Part shown: positions 14,169 to 17,532 of the stretch, in pieces
Numbering within the stretch: position 1 is the first letter of the stretch
Layout: each line of letters starts with the position of its first letter
Assembly: GCA_028876035.1 (NCBI GenBank)
Contig: JAGWTK010000032.1
Location: 1 to 17,532, forward strand
Reading direction: 5' to 3'
DNA from: Bacteroidota bacterium
Lineage (GTDB): Bacteria; Bacteroidota; Bacteroidia; Chitinophagales; Chitinophagaceae
DNA length: 17,532 bases
Notes under the pieces: model-generated
What the model saw: only the letters and a program-made list of their open reading frames with translations
Told to the model about the DNA's origin: nothing
Databases searched by the model: none
Translations under genes and position numbers: made by a program

Positions 14169-15143
14169 TTAGCGAATACGTACCGCCTTCACACCCTCGC
14201 GGGTGATTACGATGGGCCTGATAAACCCCTTTTCATCAAACTGCATCCGGTCGATGCAGGTGACCCTTGCGTTACCGTCTTTCTCTGTGAGCGGTCTGCG
14301 ATGGTACACGATATACCATTCATCTTTTCCAGGCACTCTGATAATAGAATGATGACCGGCCCCGGTGGCAACAGCGGTATCCTGCTGCAGGATTTTACCA
14401 ATGCGCGTGAACGGACCAAAAGGTGAATCCGACATGGCATAGGCAACTGAATAATCTGGTCCGGTCCAGCCTCCCTCCGACCACATAAAATAATACTTGT
14501 TATTGCGCACAAACATATAAGGTCCTTCGACGTATTGTCCCGGTGTGATTTCTTTGAATGTAGTTCCATCTTCAAAAGGAATAAAGCCGGTGAAATCATC
14601 CTTCAGCCTTGCGATGTTGCAATGCCGCCATCCTCCGTAGATCAGGTAATACTTTCCATCCCGATCATGGAACACAAACTGATCGATAGGTTGTGCACCA
14701 TTGTGAAATTTATCGACCAATGGTTTGCCCAGGTAATCTTTGAACGGACCGCCCGGTTGGTCGGATACCGCCACACCAATGCCGCCGTATTCCTGGTCGC
14801 TCTGGATATCATTCGCACCAAAAAAGAAATAGTAGCGGCCATCTTTCGCCACAATAGCGGGGGCCCACATGGCTTTGTGCGCCCACTTTACAGCGCTGCT
14901 GTCGAGTATGTGCGGATGTTTTTTCCAATGGACCAGGTCTGGCGAAGAAAATGCATCAAAGAAAACCTGCTTTTCGTATTTATCGGAATACGTGGGGTAT
15001 ACCCAGAACGTTTTACCAAATACTGCTGCTTCCGGGTCGGCGTACCAGCCGGGGAAAATCGGGTTGCCCGAGCGTTGTGCCAACAATGAACCAACGGTAA
15101 AACAGCAAACGGACAACAACGTCGTTTTAAAAATGTTATGCAT
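14169..15143 (-). CDS. Secreted glycoside hydrolase family 43 (arabinosidase/xylosidase-like)
   Basis: A 324-residue exported five-bladed propeller glycosidase with a signal peptide at ~1-22 (ending SLLAQ). GH43 signatures are complete: the general base Asp36 in GWYADPEAAVF, the pKa-modulating Asp154 in QPIDQFVF, the catalytic acid Glu206 in YVEGPYMF, and GAGHHSII (His264/His265), the metal-site/active-centre block. GH43 enzymes are inverting enzymes that release arabinose or xylose from arabinan, arabinoxylan or pectin side chains; the exact substrate cannot be read from this. A promoter-like sequence lies immediately upstream of the ATG at 15143. Together with the GH28 gene on the same strand it points to pectin side-chain degradation. 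Confidence 0.9.
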   Translation of the reverse strand: MHNIFKTTLLSVCCFTVGSLLAQRSGNPIFPGWYADPEAAVFGKTFWVYPTYSDKYEKQVFFDAFSSPDLVHWKKHPHILDSSAVKWAHKAMWAPAIVAKDGRYYFFFGANDIQSDQEYGGIGVAVSDQPGGPFKDYLGKPLVDKFHNGAQPIDQFVFHDRDGKYYLIYGGWRHCNIARLKDDFTGFIPFEDGTTFKEITPGQYVEGPYMFVRNNKYYFMWSEGGWTGPDYSVAYAMSDSPFGPFTRIGKILQQDTAVATGAGHHSIIRVPGKDEWYIVYHRRPLTEKDGNARVTCIDRMQFDEKGFIRPIVITREGVKAVRIR

Positions 15144-15147
15144 CTGG

Positions 15148-15179
15148 TAAAATTAAGCGACGGTTCAATTCATGGCAAA
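15148..15179 (-). promoter_or_regulatory. Bacteroidota-type promoter candidate for the GH43 gene
   Basis: On the minus strand: TTTG (15179-15176), a 20-base spacer, then TAATTTTA (15155-15148), one mismatch from TAnnTTTG. The box ends four bases before the GH43 ATG, implying a transcript starting at or very near the start codon. Found by eye; not proof of activity. Confidence 0.35.
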
Positions 15180-15255
15180 ATTTTACGTCTATAATACAGG
15201 CGGCCGAAAAACTGTTTGGTAAAAGGCCGTTGTTTTAATTGCTAAAAATTCTTGT

Positions 15256-15762
15256 ATGAAAAAAGTATTGATATGCGTGGCCTGTATATTGACATCCTGT
15301 CTTTTGCTGGGGATTACGCTTGGCCATGCACAGGACAGCAGTGATGCCTTCAAAAAAACGGGCACAATCGGCAGCATGCTGGAAAAAAAGCTGTACACAT
15401 TCAAAGCGCAATCCGTAACACCGATGTCGGGCCGGTTCAGGCAACTGACAAGTGAGTACGATCTGCAGGTAAGTCCCGATAAAGTGGTTTCCTTTCTCCC
15501 CTATTTCGGACGTGCCTTTAATGCTGTACCCGGGGCAACCAATGGCGGACTGCAGTTTACTGCCACTGATTTCACCCATACGCTGCAGCAGGGTAAGAAA
15601 GGCAAATGGATCATCACCTTAAAATTTAACAATGCGACGGATGTCCGCCAAATGGTTCTAACGGCCTATGACAACGGGAGCGCATACCTCCAGGTAACGA
15701 GCAACAACCGCGACCCTATCAGTTTTAACGGGTATATTGCAGCACCCGACAAACGAAAATAA
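15256..15762 (+). CDS. DUF4251 domain periplasmic protein
   Basis: A 168-residue exported protein with a signal segment at ~1-25 (MKKVLICVACILTS..., cleavage near GHA/QD). A lipobox-like LTSC occurs at 12-15, but it is followed by more hydrophobic sequence, so ordinary signal peptidase cleavage is more likely. The rest matches the DUF4251 pattern: YTFKAQSVTPMSGRFRQL, SEYDLQVSPDKVVSFLPYFGRAF, GGLQFTATDF, and a C-terminal strand pair ending ISFNGYIA. DUF4251 proteins are small Bacteroidota-specific beta-rich periplasmic proteins of unknown function. One base separates its stop from the proposed start of the thioredoxin gene, so the two are probably one operon. Confidence 0.85.
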   Translation: MKKVLICVACILTSCLLLGITLGHAQDSSDAFKKTGTIGSMLEKKLYTFKAQSVTPMSGRFRQLTSEYDLQVSPDKVVSFLPYFGRAFNAVPGATNGGLQFTATDFTHTLQQGKKGKWIITLKFNNATDVRQMVLTAYDNGSAYLQVTSNNRDPISFNGYIAAPDKRK

Positions 15763-15763
15763 A

Positions 15764-16330
15764 TTGACATTCCCTGCATTTCTAAAAAAACAAGGCGGTA
15801 ACATTATCTGGATTGGTCTCTTTGCAGTGGTACTTTTTGTACCCGCTGCGAAAGCTTTTTTGTTAAAGGGATTACTAAAAACGGGCATGTTCAACGCCTC
15901 TACTGAACGTCTGACCAGCAACCAGGTTTTACCTGACCTCGTATTCACCAACGACCATGGCGAAGTTGTGCATACAGCTGCGCTTAAGGGGAAAGTAGTT
16001 TTTATCAATTTCTGGGCCACCTGGTGTCCACCCTGTATAGCGGAAATGGGTTCTATTCATGCACTGAACCAATCAATGCAGCGCGATTCGAATTTTGTGT
16101 GTATCATGGCAGATGCTGACGCCAACCTGCCGGCTGCAAATGCGTTTATGGAAAAGCGCGGTTTTGCATTGCCGGTTTACCAGGTCGCGGGCCTGGTGCC
16201 GGACAGTTTATATTCGGGCACCTTGCCTACAACGGTCATCATCGATCGGCAGGGAAAACTGGCCAGGCTGCACACGGGCATCGCCAACTATGATACAGAT
16301 GCGGTGCGTAATTTTCTGAAAGGATTATAA
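15764..16330 (+). CDS. TlpA/ResA-like membrane-anchored thioredoxin
   Basis: A 188-residue protein with an N-terminal membrane anchor (~13-35) and a periplasm-facing thioredoxin domain. The active site is FWATWCPPC with Cys88 and Cys91; the cis-Pro block is TLPTTVIIDRQGKLA. TlpA/ResA proteins reduce disulfides in periplasmic or apo-cytochrome c substrates. No ATG is placed early enough: I propose the TTG at 15764, one base after the DUF4251 stop. A second TTG at 15737 would overlap that gene by 26 bases, and the first in-frame ATG comes after the membrane segment. The TTG start is inferred from coupling and from the anchor. Its end overlaps by 6 bp the convergent gene's end. Confidence 0.85.
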   Translation: MTFPAFLKKQGGNIIWIGLFAVVLFVPAAKAFLLKGLLKTGMFNASTERLTSNQVLPDLVFTNDHGEVVHTAALKGKVVFINFWATWCPPCIAEMGSIHALNQSMQRDSNFVCIMADADANLPAANAFMEKRGFALPVYQVAGLVPDSLYSGTLPTTVIIDRQGKLARLHTGIANYDTDAVRNFLKGL

Positions 16331-16726
16331 TACGCGATCATCCTCTGCTTCGGATTCATCCATCCACTCTTCTGTACTGAGTAAACCCATTCGGTTCTGT
16401 TCTTCGAGTGTATCGTTGTCTGAACTGCTGGTCACGATCCAATCGTTCCCGTTCTTCCTGCAAACCTGCACGAACAAACCAGCGCTTTCACGAAACAACT
16501 GCTCAGCCTCAGCTGTCGTCATGGATGCATCCAGCTGAAGCAGTCCGGGCTTTTCTTTAACTGTGTCGGGCAAATTCGCATCGGGCTGCAGTTGGTTTGC
16601 CAGTGAACTGGCGGCGCCGGGTGGTAGTGGTTCGGAAAAGAAAACGAGTCGCAATCCCGGAAATTCGGAACTAAAGGCTGCATTCACATCGTCGTATACA
16701 ATTGCGTCATGAAGATTAATGATCAT
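16325..16726 (-). CDS. Conserved hypothetical protein, acidic C-terminus
   Basis: A 133-residue soluble protein without signal peptide. It begins MIINLHDAIVYDDVNAAF and has a proline-rich EPLPPGAASSLANQLQP segment. A block GLFVQVCRKNGNDWIVTSSSDN followed by TLEEQNRMGLLS resembles uncharacterised Bacteroidota proteins I have seen, without function. The tail EEWMDESEAEDDRVL is highly acidic. It starts 41 bp after the GH28 stop on the same strand and may be cotranscribed with it. Its stop shares the six bases TTATAA (16325-16330) with the convergent TlpA-like gene. I cannot assign a role. Confidence 0.7.
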   Translation of the reverse strand: MIINLHDAIVYDDVNAAFSSEFPGLRLVFFSEPLPPGAASSLANQLQPDANLPDTVKEKPGLLQLDASMTTAEAEQLFRESAGLFVQVCRKNGNDWIVTSSSDNDTLEEQNRMGLLSTEEWMDESEAEDDRVL

Positions 16727-16767
16727 CGTTTTGTTTTAACCATCCCAGTACAAACGGCCCGCCATAT

Positions 16768-17532
16768 TTATCGCAGCTTTTTTGTGGCAATGCCGGAAAC
16801 ACCTTGTAACATTGGTTTTGTTACGTTTCGAAGGATGAGTTGCTGTTGCCGGTTCACCGCCTTAACCTGCATCCCTTTCAATTCAAGTCCTTTCACATAA
16901 TCGGCTGCTATCGCTGCGCGGTAATCGGGTTTTACTGCTGTCACAGAACAATGGGTGAACCGGATGCCCGTTGCGTGTCGCAGAAACCAGCCCCAGGCCG
17001 GCAATTCTCCGAACATGGAAAATTCCGGGTAGTCCGACGCACGTTCGGGTACAGCTGCCAGCGAGTCAACGGGCATGTACGCTGAGTCCTTACTGGCGCC
17101 CGCTTCATACCGAATATCGATGCTGTCGAGCTGCACGTTCTCAACTGGATGACCAGGTAACCCGGCGATGGATGCAGGGAACACATTGTGGGGGAATCGC
17201 GACAAAGGGCCTTCCATTGGATAGCCGGCATCGGGCTTACCGGCAGGGATAACCGCTTTTACATTACTGATGTGAATATTGCGTACGATGCTGTAAACAC
17301 TGTCTTTGTTACGATGCCCCAGCCGGATAAATATTGCATTGCCCGTATTGCGCGCGTCGATATCGCGCACTGTAATGTCCTCGAGTATGCCTCCGTCTAC
17401 CGCTTCCAGTGCGATCGCAGAACGGTAGGTATCGTAGACTTTAATATTTTTTACCACGATGTTTTTGAAGCCGCCGTGTGATGCAGTGCCAAACTTAACC
17501 GCGCTTGCACTGGAGCGAACGGTACAGTTGTC
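16768..17532 (-). CDS. Glycoside hydrolase family 28-like protein (pectin), N-terminus outside window
   Basis: An open frame from the window edge, 254 residues to the stop at 16768-16770. It is a right-handed beta-helix of the polygalacturonase type. The visible part begins with NCTVRSSASAVKFGTASHGGFKN and continues with NIKVYDTYRSAIALEAVDGGILEDITVRDI and GNAIFIRLGHRN, all typical of Bacteroidota GH28-like enzymes. The catalytic aspartates of GH28 would be upstream of the visible part, so activity cannot be checked. GH28 enzymes cleave galacturonan or rhamnogalacturonan backbones. The last ~60 residues are more divergent. With GH43 and the propeller protein it forms a loose set of plant cell-wall enzymes on one strand. 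Confidence 0.82.
   Translation of the reverse strand, partial: DNCTVRSSASAVKFGTASHGGFKNIVVKNIKVYDTYRSAIALEAVDGGILEDITVRDIDARNTGNAIFIRLGHRNKDSVYSIVRNIHISNVKAVIPAGKPDAGYPMEGPLSRFPHNVFPASIAGLPGHPVENVQLDSIDIRYEAGASKDSAYMPVDSLAAVPERASDYPEFSMFGELPAWGWFLRHATGIRFTHCSVTAVKPDYRAAIAADYVKGLELKGMQVKAVNRQQQLILRNVTKPMLQGVSGIATKKLR

Overview
The window looks like a chromosome segment of a Bacteroidota bacterium, most likely Chitinophagaceae or a close relative. Signs of this are a secreted protein with a type IX secretion (gliding motility-associated) C-terminal domain, a DUF4251 protein, a CryPro-type photolyase, TAnnTTTG-like promoter boxes, starts without clear Shine-Dalgarno sites, and AT-rich short repeats between genes. 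The genus assignment is inference; no rRNA or other marker is present.

Positions 1-5660 are mostly housekeeping. They hold the 3' end of a NUDIX-type gene, a small membrane protein, a MenI/YdiI-like hotdog thioesterase directly downstream of coaD, pyrB, dacB (PBP4 family), and a divergent cinA. The pyrB-coaD spacer is packed with repeats: a 7-bp tandem repeat, a REP-like palindrome and two 32-bp AT-rich direct repeats.

Positions 5700-9700 hold a 2-oxo acid dehydrogenase E2 gene, then a 632-bp spacer with no convincing gene. The spacer is an organised repeat array: eight tandem heptamers, three ~150-bp units plus the start of a fourth, then 12-bp and 8-bp repeats. The units differ in length by exactly 7 bp each time. 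After it, on the minus strand, comes a 657-residue type IX-secreted surface protein.

Positions 10028-12279 hold a bacterial (6-4)-type photolyase/cryptochrome whose C-terminal iron-sulfur cysteine motif is absent. It overlaps by 4 bp a flavin reductase-like gene, which suggests a flavin-centred photorepair pair. A tiny His/Gly/Tyr-rich lipoprotein and a clean convergent terminator follow.

Positions 12320-17532 interleave three minus-strand secreted carbohydrate-active genes (a propeller glycosidase-like protein, GH43, and a GH28 cut by the window edge) with small plus-strand genes: a conserved hypothetical, a DUF4251 protein and a TlpA-like thioredoxin. This suggests pectin or arabinan-type plant polysaccharide use, but no SusC/SusD pair is visible. 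I see no CRISPR array, rRNA, tRNA, transposase or phage gene.
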